The notes under the pieces are model-generated. The model had not been told where the DNA came from and did not search any database. It saw nothing but the letters and a program-made list of their open reading frames with translations. The position numbers and the translations under genes are program-made. Shown here piece after piece: positions 11,301 to 22,071 of a stretch of DNA of 64,000 nt (the first letter of the stretch is position 1; each line of letters opens with the position of its first letter). This DNA comes from Zymoseptoria tritici IPO323 (taxonomy: Eukaryota > Ascomycota > Dothideomycetes > Mycosphaerellales > Mycosphaerellaceae): assembly GCF_000219625.1 (NCBI RefSeq), contig NC_018208.1:682001-746000 (forward strand), written 5' to 3'.

Positions 11301-13273
11301 TCCAACAGCAGGATCTTCATCTCGAAACCTCGACCGTCCGTGAATCGCTTCGCTTCTCCGCTATGCTTCGTCAACCTCGTACTGTCAGCAAGCAAGAAAA
11401 GTACGAGTACGTCGAGGAGGTTATCAAGATGCTGAACATGGAGGACTTCGCCGAGGCTGTTGTCGGTGTTCCCGGAGAAGGTCTCAACGTCGAGCAGCGT
11501 AAGCTGCTTACGATCGGTGTGGAACTCGCTGCTAAGCCAAAACTCCTCCTCTTCTTGGACGAGCCTACCTCCGGTCTCGACTCCCAATCCGCTTGGGCTA
11601 TCTGCGCCTTCCTTCGCAAGCTCGCCGACGCCGGTCAAGCTGTGCTCTGCACAATTCACCAGCCGTCCGCCATCCTTTTCCAAGAGTTCGACCGCTTGCT
11701 CTTCCTCCGCAAGGGAGGTCACACCGTCTACTTCGGTGACATCGGCAAGAACTCCCGCACTCTGCTGGACTACTTCGAGAGCAACGGTGCCCGCGACTGT
11801 GGTGAAGAGGAGAACCCGGCTGAATACATGCTTGAGATTGTTGGTGACGATTCGTCTGACTGGGTTGGAACTTGGAACGACAGCAAGGAAGCCGGCGAGG
11901 TACAGCAGGAGATCGAACGCATCCACAAGGAACGCTCCTCCGCGGCGAAGAACTCGACCGACGACAACGACGACCCCTACGCCCACGCCGAATTCGCCAT
12001 GCCTTTCGGCGCCCAACTCAAGATGGTCACTCACCGCGTGTTCCAACAATACTGGCGTATGCCGAGCTACCTGTTCGCGAAAATGGCTCTCTCCATCGCC
12101 GCTGGTCTCTTCATCGGTTTCTCCTTCTACTCCGCCGACGCCACCCTCCAGGGAATGCAGAACGTCATCTACTCTCTCTTCATGCTGACCACCATCTTCT
12201 CGACTCTGGTCCAGCAAATCCAGCCCCTCTTCGTCACCCAGCGCTCTCTGTACGAAGTCCGCGAGCGCCCATCGAAAGCATACTCCTGGAAAGCCTTCCT
12301 CATCGCCAACATGGTCGTCGAAATTCCCTACCAGATCATCGCCGGCATCCTCGTGTACGCGACCTTCTACTATCCCGTCGTCGGCATCCAGTCCTCCGAA
12401 CGCCAGGTGCTGGTCATGCTTCTCTGCATCGTCCTCTTCGTCTACGCCTCGACATTCGCACACATGTGTATCGCCGCCATGCCGGACGCTCAAACCGCAG
12501 GAGCCATCGTCACCTTCCTCTTCTTCATGGCCCTCATCTTCAACGGTGTCATGCAGCCTCCCAGCGCCCTGCCAGGCTTCTGGATCTTCATGTACCGCGT
12601 CTCACCCTTCACTTACTGGGTCGCATCCATGGCCTCCGCCATGCTACACGACCGTCAAGTCACCTGCTCCGACACGGAGATCTCCACCTTCCAACCTCCT
12701 CAAGGCCAAACTTGTGGGCAATACATGCAACCCTACCTCGAAGGCGGCGCGGCCGGCTACCTGCAAAACCCCGACGCCACGGCCGACTGTGGATACTGCT
12801 CCATTCGAGTTGCGGACACCTTTCTCAGCGGCGTCGGCATCTCCTGGTCCAACCGCTGGAGAGACTTCGGCCTCGTCTGGGTGTACGTCTTCTTCAATTT
12901 GGGCATGGCGGTGTTCCTGTACTGGTTCTTCCGCGTGCGCTCGCACTCCAAGAAGACTAGCAAGAAGAGCAAGAAGAGCGGCGACAAGAAGGGTGCCGCT
13001 GCCGTCGCGGGTACTGAGAAGGACGACAAGAAGGTCAAGAAGACCGACACGTCCTCTTCTTCCGAAGGCAACACTCCCGCTGCCGCTTCCGTCGACCCGG
13101 AAAAGGACGCGGAAGCTCAGCGCTCGGGCTCGACGACTTCGGCAAAAGCGGTGAAGAGACAGACTTCACGCACGGCGGGCCTGACGAGGACGGTCAGTGA
13201 GATGGGACAGAGCGTGTTGACGACGAATAAAGGCCGGTCGAGGGCGAATGAGAGGAATGCTCATGTCTATTAG
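8375..13273 (+). CDS. PDR-type ABC transporter (ABCG full transporter, CDR1/PDR5-like)
   Basis: The product is a plasma-membrane drug and xenobiotic exporter of the fungal PDR family with the (NBD-TMD)x2 order. The start is the ATG at 8375 (agccATGG), giving 1632 residues without introns; the frame extends slightly upstream but without an ATG. NBD1 carries the family's degenerate Walker [10 protein letters not shown] (residues 238-246, Cys in place of Lys), an intact signature [10 protein letters not shown] (354-363) and Walker [19 protein letters not shown]2 has a canonical Walker [10 protein letters not shown] (932-940), a degenerate signature [12 protein letters not shown] and Walker [15 protein letters not shown]. 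This complementary pattern is the hallmark of PDR pumps. Membrane segments follow each NBD, for example [16 protein letters not shown] and [13 protein letters not shown]. The last ~110 residues form a Lys/Ser-rich cytosolic tail, longer than usual. Many codons end in C, suggesting strong expression. Confidence 0.95.
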   Translation: MATGGSASTPIVGDYNPERVEQLFDIPRPEQGNIYVEAENAARTPSGAQESQLSGSTPGINTADHADDSYLTANGREAAESINDDKKSSGFNSDDDQPINAEERNILRRLATNSRRSMNNTNEDPEALQRTGTLDGLGMDDPVFDPNSPRFDLYKWLKLTLKLVNDEDIKIKRSGLAFKDLHVSGSGSALNLQPTVSSMLSAPLRIGEMFSMAKKPHKQILRSFDGLMKSGELLIVLGRPGSGCSTLLKSLTGQMHGLTMDEKTTIHYNGIDQKQMIKEFQGEVIYNQEVDKHFPHLTVGQTLEHAAALRMSQQRPLGTSRQSAVEYLTQVVMAVYGLSHTYNTKVGNDFVRGVSGGERKRVSIAEMALAGSALAAWDNSTRGLDSATALTFIKALRLNADLVGSAHAVAIYQASQAIYDLFDKAIVLYEGREIFFGKASVAKKYFEDMGFYCPSRQTTGDFLTSVTNPAERQLREGYEDRAPRTADDFEKYWHDSPEYQTLQKEIQAYEEEYPVGNSSELEAFRSFKNDNQAKHARPKSPYVVSVPMQIKLNTKRSWQRIWGDKAQTFTPMIFNVIIALIIGSIFFNSPPATSAFTARGAVLFFAILINALSAISEINSLYDQRPIVEKHKSYAFYHPATEAIAGIVMDVPLKFVVAVCFNLVLYFMSGLRREPAQFFLFFLIAFVSTFVMSAVFRTLAALTKTISQAMALSGVMVLALVIYTGFVVPTKYMKPWFGWIRWINPIFYAFEILVANEFHAREFECSQFIPTYTQFGGETFICSVVGAVAGELTVTGDAYIAEMYGYYYSHVWRNFGILLAFFFAFMVIYFVAVELNSSTSSTAEVLVFRRGHVPAYMQNIDKPGKEDGEAAAAEKGPEKGDEGGDVSAIPPQTDIFTWRDVDYDIEIKGEPRRLLDHVSGWVKPGTLTALMGTSGAGKTTLLDVLAQRTTMGVVTGNMFVNGAPLDDSFQRKTGYVQQQDLHLETSTVRESLRFSAMLRQPRTVSKQEKYEYVEEVIKMLNMEDFAEAVVGVPGEGLNVEQRKLLTIGVELAAKPKLLLFLDEPTSGLDSQSAWAICAFLRKLADAGQAVLCTIHQPSAILFQEFDRLLFLRKGGHTVYFGDIGKNSRTLLDYFESNGARDCGEEENPAEYMLEIVGDDSSDWVGTWNDSKEAGEVQQEIERIHKERSSAAKNSTDDNDDPYAHAEFAMPFGAQLKMVTHRVFQQYWRMPSYLFAKMALSIAAGLFIGFSFYSADATLQGMQNVIYSLFMLTTIFSTLVQQIQPLFVTQRSLYEVRERPSKAYSWKAFLIANMVVEIPYQIIAGILVYATFYYPVVGIQSSERQVLVMLLCIVLFVYASTFAHMCIAAMPDAQTAGAIVTFLFFMALIFNGVMQPPSALPGFWIFMYRVSPFTYWVASMASAMLHDRQVTCSDTEISTFQPPQGQTCGQYMQPYLEGGAAGYLQNPDATADCGYCSIRVADTFLSGVGISWSNRWRDFGLVWVYVFFNLGMAVFLYWFFRVRSHSKKTSKKSKKSGDKKGAAAVAGTEKDDKKVKKTDTSSSSEGNTPAAASVDPEKDAEAQRSGSTTSAKAVKRQTSRTAGLTRTVSEMGQSVLTTNKGRSRANERNAHVY

Positions 13274-14145
13274 AGGAGGATATCGACAGAACGGTGGAGT
13301 CTGGAAAGATGCTAGACATGTAATGGTTGGAAAGGGGGGAAATGTATAGATGGGGAAAAGGATTTCGTGCATAGATTTCTCTTTCTCTTTCTCTTTTGGA
13401 TTTTTGCTTTTTTTTTCAAGCGAGGCGCTCGATGGGATTCAGTCGGTCTAGATAGTTGGTTGCACAGGACAGAGGAGATGATACAGAATTGACGTCAGGA
13501 TTTACCTTGCTGGCCTCGTTCTCTCATGATTCCTGTCCGACCATCTCTTCCACAGGTGGAGAAGTTGTAGAGCTGAGGAGCTCTCCGTTCGCACAGTCTC
13601 CTCCGTAACGCTTGAGCTACTTTGTCTTGTCTCTCTTCCTTGCTCCGTGGCCCGCATCGAGTGGATGTCTCATCAGAAGCATGATCTCTTTCTTGATGCT
13701 GGGACGCTTTCCAGGAACCGCTCATTCCTGCTACCAGGTTTGGTAAGGACGAGGATCTGTCCGTTGGCTTGGACTGCTGCATGGTTCTGCGAGACTGCAT
13801 CTCGGGAAAGCCTCCTTCTTGAATCGAACATTAGCCTGTCTGGAATCCTTGCCATTTGCATGGTATGGCTCTCACTCCGGAAGACGATCCGTGATGAGAG
13901 AACGCCTCAAACTTTCACATGGCGCTGACCGCACGCCCACGAGGTAGGCATATTCATTCTCTCCACTCTCTTCACCAACGAGAGTCCTAGCATGTCCGTA
14001 AACATTTTCATTGGCATGGTCATTCTAGCATTTCTCGAGCACCATGTCTCACTAGTGCCGAAGCATCTATGCATGTGACAAAACCCTGAACTGAACGCCG
14101 TCTCACTTCCTCTCATCATCTCTTTCACATGCCGAAGCAAACACT
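13274..14145. other. Intergenic between convergent genes
   Basis: This holds the 3' flanks of the ABC transporter (plus) and the ASPM-like gene (minus). A run of (tctttc)n followed by nine or more T residues lies at 13378-13420 and could serve in 3'-end formation. Short ORFs on both strands show no recognisable product. Confidence 0.5.
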
Positions 14146-17100
14146 TCACCATCCTCCGATCACGTGGCTCGCAGCCTTGTCCTTGTTGCGCACCACCCAG
14201 CCCTTCGCCAGCGGCTGGAACGCCAGCACACCTCTGATCAACTCCTCGACCCGCTTCGCCAGCACGCTCCTCCAAGCCCGCTGCATCTTCAACACAGTAG
14301 TCAACACGTGCACTCGAGTCTCTCCGAGCACCGCACACTCCCTGCCCACCGACATGTACACGATGCGACGGCGCATCTCCTTCCACTCCTGCTTCTTGCG
14401 CCACACACGCTGCAGGATGCGCACGCTGCGCAGCTTGCGATCACGTGGCAACACGGTGGCGGCCAGGTAGGCCAAGTTTGCAATTGTCGTGTTGCGGGTG
14501 GGATTGCGGTTGATGTTGTAGAACTGCTCAGACCAGAATTGGCCGCAGCCGAGGAGCTGGAGGTATTTCTCGAGGGTTGGGCGTTGAGCGATGTGCTCAG
14601 GACCGTAGGTCTTGCAGAGAGCGAGCCAGACGCGAGGGCCTCCGAAAGAGGTGGTCATGTCGTCGACGGGAATTCCATGCTCGGCGGCGTGGACGGTGGC
14701 CCAGGCCTGGAGAAGGCCCACTACCTCTCCGAAGGTTCGTGCTCCGATTTCGTTGTTGGGGAGGCAGGAGGTGTCGATGCCGGCGCGCTTCACGTCAGCG
14801 AGGAGGAGCCCGAAGTCCACAAGGTGGATGTGACCGTAGAAGCTGGTGATATTTGTCAAGAGGCTGATGGTCTTCACGCGGTGGCCATAGAGGATGTTTC
14901 GTGGGTCAATGTCAGCCTGTGGGAAGCCGTCTCGGTAACAGGCAGCATTGAAAGCATCAATCGCCAGGCGAATGTTCCACAGCTTCTGGGCGTCGCTGAT
15001 ACAGGGATAGCGGAGGTGACGAGTGAGGATTGGCTCAGGAAGGTGGCTGCGTTCGTCGTCGAAGACTTGATCTGTGCCCCAGGTGGCTTCCGACAGCATC
15101 ACATCATCTGCCATGTTGAAGTCGGGGCGACGACTCAGAGTTGTTCCACCCGGGCTGAGACACTTATCGTCCTCGTAGAGAAGGAGCTCGACCAGTTTGA
15201 CGAGGAGCACACCATCGCGCAGGTCGACGGCAAGGTTGTCGATATGGTACTGGAGCTCGCTGAGGGGGTGTTGCTCGTAGACAACGTCGTATCCCAGCCT
15301 GGACAGCGCGGTCTCCAAATTCGGCGAATTTGGCAGAAGCATTCTTCCGAGAGCTTCGAGCACCCCCGCTGAAGACTTCAGCTGCGATTTGGGCCTGAAC
15401 AGTAGCATCGGAATTTGTCCTTCGTCCTGAACGCGATCGAGAAGCCAGATAAGCATCAGACATCGCTGCAAAGTCTTCCGCTCTCGTGCTTCAGCGATCA
15501 TGGCCTCGCTGGCGCCGGCTGGATGTTGGGCGCCGACATCGTAGATGAAAAAGGACTCCAGGAAGAGATTCAGGTTCCGCTTCTCGGCGTGAGGATCAAT
15601 CGTGTTGGCGACCAGAGGATTGTTGCTCGGGAGCTGACGGCCGGTCACGACTTCCACGGCAGCGGAAAGATATTTGGGGTTGTAATTCGTCCACAGGTTC
15701 AAGAACTGTCTCCTCAAGCCAATGTCCCGGGTCCGATCATGAGGATAGTTCGGATTCACGGTTGGTTGGATCGATCCGTACTGCAGTGCCGCTTGCAAGC
15801 GATTGTTCAGAATTACGACCTCTTCCACATCGTAGGTGGCGAGCATATACGCCCTCAACTCGGGGATCGTCCATTCATCGGCTGTGATGGCGAGTCCTGC
15901 TTCGGCGAAGATGACGTTCGTGACGTGCGTGACGGCGATTTCTTGCTGATCGACCCAGTTGTCGTCGAAGATCTCCGGATGTTTGACAGTCTCCGTGAGA
16001 AGAGGGAAAAGCTGCAAGTTTGCCGCTTTGGTCGCTCTGCGGCGCTCCGCGATGGTGACTTTCAAGGACGCTGGTGGAGCGACCTTGTCTGCAATGTCTA
16101 GGACTTCTTGCTTGGGTTCAGGGACGGATTTGATGGACTTGGCGGGCTGGGCAGTGTTGAAGCTGGGTTCAGGGCTCAGCTTTGTCGTGGAGGCACTCTT
16201 GGGCGGTGGAAGGCGGGCACTCTGCGCTGTCGGAACGTGGTCGGTCGTGGAAGCGCGGTTGCGGGATGGCAGGCCGGCACTCTGGGAAGTCGGGCGCATC
16301 TTGTAAGCGCTCTTACGTGGTGGAAGGCCGGCACTCCTGATGTTCGGGATGCGGATTGTCAATGGGCCTGACTGCGAGTCAGGAATCATGGACATTCGCT
16401 TTGGTTTTGGCTTCGGCTTCTGATTGCCATCGATGGAAGATTGCATGGAGAAACGTGGCGGGATGTTCTCCTTACCAGTAGGGCTTTGAAGAGAGATTAG
16501 CTCAGTATCATTCTGCACGGCATAAAGGTCAGTACTTACGCGCCCGCAACGTCATTCGATTCGCCTTGGAATGCATGGTTGTGAGGACTCTGCATCAGCT
16601 GGCCGAGCGGCATGCGTTTTGGTGCAGCTGCCAATGAGAGCCTCTTAGGCTTGCGCAGTGGCTTCTGCTTGATGGCATGACTGTCGTCGGAGGTCTGGGT
16701 GGAGTCGACCGGGATGCCGACTTGGAAGGTGTCGTCCAGGCGGTCTGTATGAAATCAGTCAGAGAGAATGGTCAGGGAGGTATCGTTGATGTTCCGACTT
16801 ACTAGTGTTGTGTGCTCCCGGATGGATGGTGAGCATCGTCGTGTCGTCGCTTGGGACGAAGATCGTCCTCCTCCTCTCGCCACCGTCCTCCTTTGCATCT
16901 CCCGTCTCATCACCACCGTAGTCCATCATCTCCACCGACCGCCGTGTAAGATCCGAGATCACCGCTTCCTTCGACCCAGGTCCCTTGGTCCTATCGCCTT
17001 GGCTACGTACTTCATTCGACATCACGTTGCTGCTGCCGCTGACGCCGCCGAGCATCCTCCTAGAACGCATCGCAGGCTTGCTGAGCAAGGTCTTACCTGT

Positions 17101-17334
17101 ACTCGTAGGTCCGCCGCTTGGAGCTGGCTCGCTGGCTTCCTCCGCCACGATGTCGAGATCGTTGCCGTTGGGCCGTCGTACTGCTCCGCCGAGCATGGTC
17201 GATTGAGGTCGTCGTGGTGGAAGGTCGACCGCGCGGGTGAAGTCGACGTTTTCAGTGTTGTCGTCTGTGGGTGCGATGCTCAATCTCCAAGGTGGAGCTG
17301 CCGCAGGAGGGCACGGAGTGGTGTCGGGCAGCAT
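14146..17334 (-). CDS. Abnormal spindle (Asp/ASPM)-like protein with calponin-homology and IQ motifs
   Basis: This protein is likely to act at spindle poles, binding microtubule minus ends. Exons are 16803..17334, 16540..16744 and 14146..16483. The introns (58 and 56 nt) start GTAAGT; the second must end at the CAAAG acceptor at 16484, because the nearer CAG acceptor would bring a stop into frame. The join closes to 1024 residues. The N-terminal ~340 residues are disordered and contain repeated SAGLPPRKSA-like blocks and PTGKENIPP. Next comes the helical region SLKVTIAERRRATKAANLQL, typical of ASPM relatives. A calponin-homology segment (NLAVDLRDGVLLVKLVELLL) lies around residues 660-800. Near the C-terminus are IQ-like helices (VRILQRVWRKKQEWKEMRRR, VLKMQRAWRSVLAKRVEEL). 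The start chosen is MLPDTTPCPP at 17334; the frame is open further upstream, so the exact start is less sure. Confidence 0.75.
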
Positions 17335-18010
17335 GATCGATGCTGTTGTTCGAATGAGAGTGTCTTGAAGCTCAGCTTCCAGCTGAATTCGTTCTTGGTG
17401 GGCTCTTGGCGGGGCCTTGATTTCTGATGCGTCGCAGCGTTTGATCCGGATAATCGACCGGAGTTGAGGAAGTGAAGTGCTGAGATCCCGGGTCGTACAA
17501 ATGGGGCGGAGGACCCGTTGTTGTGAATCAGCCGGCCCATAGCAACGATATTTAGAACTATCTGCACGCCGAGCCAGCCAATCAGAAACGATGCCAATCG
17601 CCAGGGCCGCAGCTAGTTGAGCGACACATCTTTTTCGGAGAGCGGTTTCACATTGCCATTGTAAGAGCTCATATACACAATGTGTTTTTGATACAATGTG
17701 TGAAGCAGCCAACGATGCCTCAATACCGTAGAGAGACGCTGCAAAGGCAAGGGGCATTTCTCTTGAGGTGGTTCGTATGGCTGTGATGAACGGAGACGAA
17801 GCCCATGGAGTACGATAGGATTGTGATTTTGAGACGGCAATTGTGTACAGCAGCGATAGTTTGAGATGCTATATCATCATGTGCAGACCACCGGACTCAT
17901 GTTCTGCATTCAGAGTCCCGCCCATGTTGAACGAGGACACTAAAGGAAGGGTATGTATGCGCTTGCACTCGACTCCATACAGCCACAGCAACATCAAATG
18001 GAACGACTGC
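17335..18010. other. Intergenic: ASPM-like promoter, APC2 3' flank, left copy of 84-bp element
   Basis: The region holds the upstream of the ASPM-like gene. From 17893 to 17976 it holds one copy of an element that recurs inverted at 21547-21628. A minus-strand frame upstream of the ASPM-like start stays open to 17757 but looks non-coding. Confidence 0.5.
17893..17976 (-). repeat. 84-bp element, left copy, in 3' flank of APC2
   Basis: Read on the APC2 sense strand, this begins GGAGTCGAGTGCA, includes TACCCTTCCTTTAGTGTC and ends GCAGAACATGAGTCC. It matches 21547-21628 in opposite genomic orientation with about seven differences, two of them single-base gaps. It begins 35 nt after the APC2 stop. 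Similarity ends sharply on both sides. It could be a shared 3'-UTR signal, a small mobile-element relic, or a small inverted duplication. Confidence 0.8.
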
Positions 18011-20422
18011 TCACGCCTTCTTCCATGTATCTCCATTGCACTCGACCAAGCCGTCTCCCTCCATCATCCTCAGCAGCATTAAAACATGCTCATCGCCCCA
18101 CGTGAACGTTGGAATGACCATCTTGACCATATTCGTGATTCCCATCGGCCCCTCCACTGGCCTGGGACCATTATTCGTCAACAGCGTAGAGATGAACATT
18201 GAGAACATCGGCGCCTGCTCTTTCAACTTCCTTTCATCGGCCAGTGCGGCTAGCATGCCCTCGTCCATGTCCACATCTTCTGTGCTGCGGTCGGCGACGA
18301 TGCCAGGCTCCATGTCTAAGCGCTCCAGAACAGCATATTTGCCTGGCGTGAGTTCGTAGAGGACTCTGCTGCTGGTCCAGTGGTGGATCGCGAGAAGAAC
18401 GAGCTCGGGTGGCATCTCGAGTGCTTCGGCAATCTCATCAGACGAAAGACCGGTTGCCGGGTCGTAGTTGATGGGAGGATCATTTTGATCTCCCTGCAGT
18501 CCGTCGCAGAAGACATCGATGACACTAGCCTTGAAAGCGTCCACCGAGTCCTCCACCGTACGGTCCTCCAGCTCCAAGACCACATCCGCTCTCGATTGTA
18601 CATGTTTCCAGCGAACGACTCGCGTACCGTTGAAGTTCTTGTACTGCTGCGAGTACGCGTCCAGTTTCTGCTGTATTTGGTGAGGGATCTTGAAGTCTTC
18701 GCTCGGATACTCGGGCCAGAAGTGGCTTGACATGACTTTGACGTCAAGTTCGGGATGAGTGGTGGTCGGTTGTATTGGTTCGAGGGGCAGACGAGCGCGC
18801 TTGGGATAGTAGATGTTCCCGCGACGGGTAGCGACTAGCGAAAGAGCTCCACCGAACAATTTACGATCGATACGAGTCTTGAACATGTCGTACAGGACGT
18901 CGCCGTGGATACCTTCTGCTGGAAGGGCTCGCTGGATCTCTTTGGGTGTGACGGTGCCGATGTTGGTCGTTCGTGGGTTGAAGTGGGTGTGCAGCGCCAC
19001 CGAGTCCTGCATATCCTTCAACATTACTTCGGCGTTGTGCATCTGTCCGGCATCCAGGCGTGCCTTGAGCAGCTCGATAATCTTGATCTCTTTGGAGAAG
19101 TCCGCGCCGGTCTTATGGAGGAAGTTGTCGCCGATTGCAGCTGTAAAAGCTTTGGCAAAGTCTTCCTTCTCGAACAAGGCCAGAATATGAGCTACAACGT
19201 CGTCTGACTTGGATGACTTGTAATTTGGTCCAGCGTCAATCGGGTCGGGCATCCATGTCATGTCACTCCAGTCGATCATCTTGTCGTTTTTGGCGTCGAC
19301 GGCAGAGGTGATGACTTCGTGTGCAATGTCGGGACAGACTTTGTCCGGATCGTGACCGGTGACGGTGCCGTTGATCTCGTCAATATCTGCCAGCAGGCTG
19401 TCGGCAATAATGGTCGCCGTATCGTCTCTCCCACGTAAGTAGTTGCGAATTCGACTTGCGACCTTCTCCAGTAGGACACCACGAGAGTCCAGTGCTTGGA
19501 AGACATGGATGACACTGATGTAGATGCCCAGGATTTCCGTAGTGCTCGCCCCTGCGTGGAGTAAACGCCGTTGAAACTGGTCCAGAAATGATGCGCACAG
19601 GTGCGCTTTCTCGTTCGGACCATTCGTGCTGAGGTACTCCCTGATATCGAGGATGGCACCTTGGCTGGACGGCCAGCTGCGGACATAGTCGAACAATGAG
19701 CTTACTCTTGACCGACCGAGATGGTTCTCTGCAGCGGAAACGAATTGCTCAGCTGGTAGCTTCAGTAACGCCTCACCCGTCAGAGTAGATATAGCCTGTT
19801 CCGTTGCTGGCACGAAACAGTCCCGGATCCAGCAACGTAGCTTGGGCATAACAGAGGATCTGCCACTCCAGTCGACTTGGAAGCAGCGTCTCTCCACAGC
19901 GGCATCTCGCAGTATGCGATGAACAGCTAGCGCAGCAGCCCGCTCCTTGTTCGATCCGCTAGAGATGGTCGAGCCGATACGACTAAGCAAGTCGCTCTCC
20001 AGATCCATGTCGCAGTGACAATGCTCCTCGTGAAGACATTTCGAGGTCGTATTTATGGCTTGCTTCTGAGACTGGAACGACGGCTTCGTGACGGAGTTGC
20101 TCGCGTCCTTCGATCGCAGCTGTGATGTAGATGGCCGCATGGATCCAGATTGATGGAGTGAGCCGCCATGGTCCCTTGGCCGTCGTGATGAAGTCGTGTG
20201 TTGCTGTCTTGGAAACACCGAAGCGAAGACACTGTCCGGAAAGGATCCTTCACCGGCTCGCCCGACTGCCGCCGCCATGGTGAGTGTCTCTTCGTTTCTT
20301 GGATCAGACTCATCAATCGAAAGTGAGCTCGTCCATGCGCGTTCGTAACGCGATAGACTTTGTGGCTGAATCTCGAAGCTGCGCCTCTTCAGGTTCGACT
20401 GTGGCTGTGCTGTGACGTACAT
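18011..20422 (-). CDS. APC2: Anaphase-promoting complex subunit 2 (APC2, cullin-like scaffold)
   Basis: APC2 is the cullin-homology subunit that, with the RING subunit APC11, forms the catalytic core of the APC/C ubiquitin ligase controlling mitotic exit. It is a single open frame. The first ATG in frame is at 20422, giving 803 residues; the frame runs to 20509 only from non-ATG codons. The N-terminal ~130 residues are variable. The helical cullin repeats follow (FQVDWSGRSSVMPKLRCWIR, then RVASRIRNYLRGRDDTATII). The APC2 cullin-homology core includes DFSKEIKIIELLKARLDAGQ, DVLYDMFKTRIDRKLF and SSHFWPEYPSEDFKIPHQIQ. A C-terminal winged-helix region closes it (LEMPPELVLLAIHHWTSS, VKMVIPTFTWGDEHVLMLLR). 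The gene is divergent from phosphatidylserine synthase, sharing a 189-bp promoter. Confidence 0.85.
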   Translation of the reverse strand: MYVTAQPQSNLKRRSFEIQPQSLSRYERAWTSSLSIDESDPRNEETLTMAAAVGRAGEGSFPDSVFASVFPRQQHTTSSRRPRDHGGSLHQSGSMRPSTSQLRSKDASNSVTKPSFQSQKQAINTTSKCLHEEHCHCDMDLESDLLSRIGSTISSGSNKERAAALAVHRILRDAAVERRCFQVDWSGRSSVMPKLRCWIRDCFVPATEQAISTLTGEALLKLPAEQFVSAAENHLGRSRVSSLFDYVRSWPSSQGAILDIREYLSTNGPNEKAHLCASFLDQFQRRLLHAGASTTEILGIYISVIHVFQALDSRGVLLEKVASRIRNYLRGRDDTATIIADSLLADIDEINGTVTGHDPDKVCPDIAHEVITSAVDAKNDKMIDWSDMTWMPDPIDAGPNYKSSKSDDVVAHILALFEKEDFAKAFTAAIGDNFLHKTGADFSKEIKIIELLKARLDAGQMHNAEVMLKDMQDSVALHTHFNPRTTNIGTVTPKEIQRALPAEGIHGDVLYDMFKTRIDRKLFGGALSLVATRRGNIYYPKRARLPLEPIQPTTTHPELDVKVMSSHFWPEYPSEDFKIPHQIQQKLDAYSQQYKNFNGTRVVRWKHVQSRADVVLELEDRTVEDSVDAFKASVIDVFCDGLQGDQNDPPINYDPATGLSSDEIAEALEMPPELVLLAIHHWTSSRVLYELTPGKYAVLERLDMEPGIVADRSTEDVDMDEGMLAALADERKLKEQAPMFSMFISTLLTNNGPRPVEGPMGITNMVKMVIPTFTWGDEHVLMLLRMMEGDGLVECNGDTWKKA

Positions 20423-20611
20423 CTCTTTGTGGTCGGGCGGTAAACTTGAATTCACTTGATCGTCGAATAAACAACCTACGTCGTCGTATTTCACCGCTTT
20501 CTCCTTCACACTTCAAACGTCCTGCCTGATTCGACATTCCTCTTATTCAGTCGATCAGTCACCACCACCTCATCACACGCTGCAAACAACGAGCACCATC
20601 TCACCGCCAGC
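20423..20611. promoter_or_regulatory. Bidirectional promoter between APC2 and phosphatidylserine synthase
   Basis: Only 189 bases separate the two start codons, so both 5' leaders and core promoters must fit here. The PSS side (20550-20611) is CA/CT-rich (cagtcaccaccacctcatcacacg), typical of a fungal leader. I see no clear TATA box. Confidence 0.6.
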
Positions 20612-21454
20612 ATGTCGAAACGAAGCGGCGTGCCCAATGGCGTGGAGAAGTCTGCCAAAGAGGCCACCCAAGAGCCCAGTGAGTGCTGATATCCTCATGA
20701 GAGCCGCCAATGAACAGCGACTGACCATACTCACAGCTCCCGATAAGCAGTCTCGTCTCATCAACGACCCGAACCCAGGCCACTTCAGCCTGGTCCGCGC
20801 CTACCACCTCGCGGATTTCATCACTCTCATGAACGGCTTCTGCGGTATCATGTCCATCATGTCCTCCATGCGCTACTGCTTGACTCCGAGCCATACACAG
20901 CACCTGTGGGCCGCTCTCGCTCTGATGCCATTTGGCTTGTTCTTTGACTTCTTCGATGGCAAGGTAGCGAGGTGGAGGAAAAAGAGCAGCTTGATGGGAC
21001 AGGAGCTTGACTCCTTGGCAGATCTGGTACAACACATACCATTGGTTGGATACGAGAGTCAAAGCAAAGCTAACACGACTTACAGATCTCATTCGGCGTG
21101 GCACCCGCAATGTGTGCTTTCTCCCTTGGCATGCGCACCGGTCTCGATCAGCTCCTCCTGACTTGCTTTGTCCTCTCTGGTCTTGCAAGACTCGCACGAT
21201 TCAACGTCACGACCGGGAACGTTCCGAAAGATGCCACTGGCAAGGCCAAATACTTCGAGGGTCTCCCAATCCCCACAAGCCTGTCGATTGCTGGTCTGAT
21301 GGCTTTCTGGGCGTCAAAGGGCTGGGTCCAGGACAACATTCCTTACGGAACGATCGCCAAGGGCACAATCTTCGAGATGCATCCGATTGTGGGTCTGTTC
21401 TTGATTCACGGATGCTGCATGGTGTCCAAGAGTCTTCACATCCCGAAGCCGTAG
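20612..21454 (+). CDS. CHO1: CDP-diacylglycerol-serine O-phosphatidyltransferase (phosphatidylserine synthase)
   Basis: The enzyme makes phosphatidylserine from CDP-diacylglycerol and serine in the ER membrane, the first step of the de novo PE/PC route. Exons are 20612..20678, 20737..21026 and 21086..21454. The introns are 58 and 59 nt, the first with donor GTGAGT and the second with donor GTACAA. The join closes to 241 residues. The CDP-alcohol phosphotransferase signature is complete: [20 protein letters not shown] followed by LDSLADLISFG, giving the D-G-A-R-G-D-D pattern of the family. Membrane segments include [17 protein letters not shown] and [18 protein letters not shown]. The loop [11 protein letters not shown] matches Cho1/PssA-type synthases. 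The N-terminus ([20 protein letters not shown]) is hydrophilic. Confidence 0.92.
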
Positions 21455-22071
21455 AGAGACAGTCTTTACCGACAGACGTGGACATGAAAGAAGCGTTGGA
21501 GTTGTGGCTGAGCAGCGGTGAAAAGTTTCAGGGCGATTTGCATGGTGGAGTCGAGTGCAGCGCATAGATACCCTTCCTTTAGTGTCTTCGTTCAACACGC
21601 CGGGACTTTGAATGCAGAACATGAGTCCGAGAGCACCTACGCCCCCTTCTCGCCGCTGGTGGTCTTCAATACTTCGAGGTCAGTGATCATCATTAAAGCT
21701 GGGAAATGCGGAGTAATGACAACCTTCTAGGTCATTGCTGACTACAGTCGATTGAAAGATAAGTTTGACAATTAGGTTGGGTTCGTAAGTCGTCCCTGTG
21801 AGACAACAAGCCCGTCTGAGAATACCTGTAAGTCACTTCGATATCTTCTTCTTTCGAGCTTTTGTGAATGAGGGCAGACGGACTTTTTATATTTTGCCGT
21901 GTCTTCGCCGCATGTTTCTCGATTCGACACTTCGACACCTCAAGCATTCACTTCAATTCACGTCACCTCGCGCTTCGGCACGCCCCGCGCCTCCGCCAAT
22001 TTCTCCAAGTTCCCTCTTCCATCTCTTGTCATTCTTCCACCGGCATCCCCGAAACGCCATCCGATCGCAAG
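21455..22071. other. Intergenic: PSS 3' flank with right 84-bp element; upstream of FG/LPPELR gene
   Basis: The interval holds the 3' flank of phosphatidylserine synthase, the right copy of the 84-bp element (21547-21628) and the leader of the next gene, which is CT-rich from about 21950. Nothing else is recognisable. Confidence 0.5.
21547..21628 (+). repeat. 84-bp element, right copy, in 3' flank of phosphatidylserine synthase
   Basis: This is the partner of 17893-17976. In sense with the PSS transcript it reads GGAGTCGAGTGCAGCGCATA onward and ends GCAGAACATGAGTCC. It starts 93 nt after the PSS stop, so both divergent genes carry the same element in the same sense orientation downstream of their coding regions. 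Translated on the opposite strand both copies contain LNEDTKGRV, but neither lies in a credible ORF. Confidence 0.8.

Noticed and set aside
10361..12493. 710-codon antisense frame opposite the ABC transporter
   Set aside because: Its codons mirror a strongly C/G-ending sense gene; the peptide has no domain, and the sense frame is a complete PDR pump.
8375..13273. Cys in Walker A of NBD1 as an inactivating mutation
   Set aside because: GRPGSGCST with Cys for Lys is normal in the first NBD of fungal PDR transporters.
14164..15372. 402-codon plus-strand frame opposite the ASPM-like gene
   Set aside because: The minus strand encodes a coherent CH/IQ protein with good splice sites; the plus frame has no features.
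17335..17757. Upstream extension of the ASPM-like first exon
   Set aside because: The frame is open, but the peptide is unlike the disordered N-terminus and the ATG at 17334 gives a plausible start.
20423..20509. Extension of APC2 to a GTG
   Set aside because: Nuclear fungal genes start at ATG; the first in-frame ATG is at 20422.
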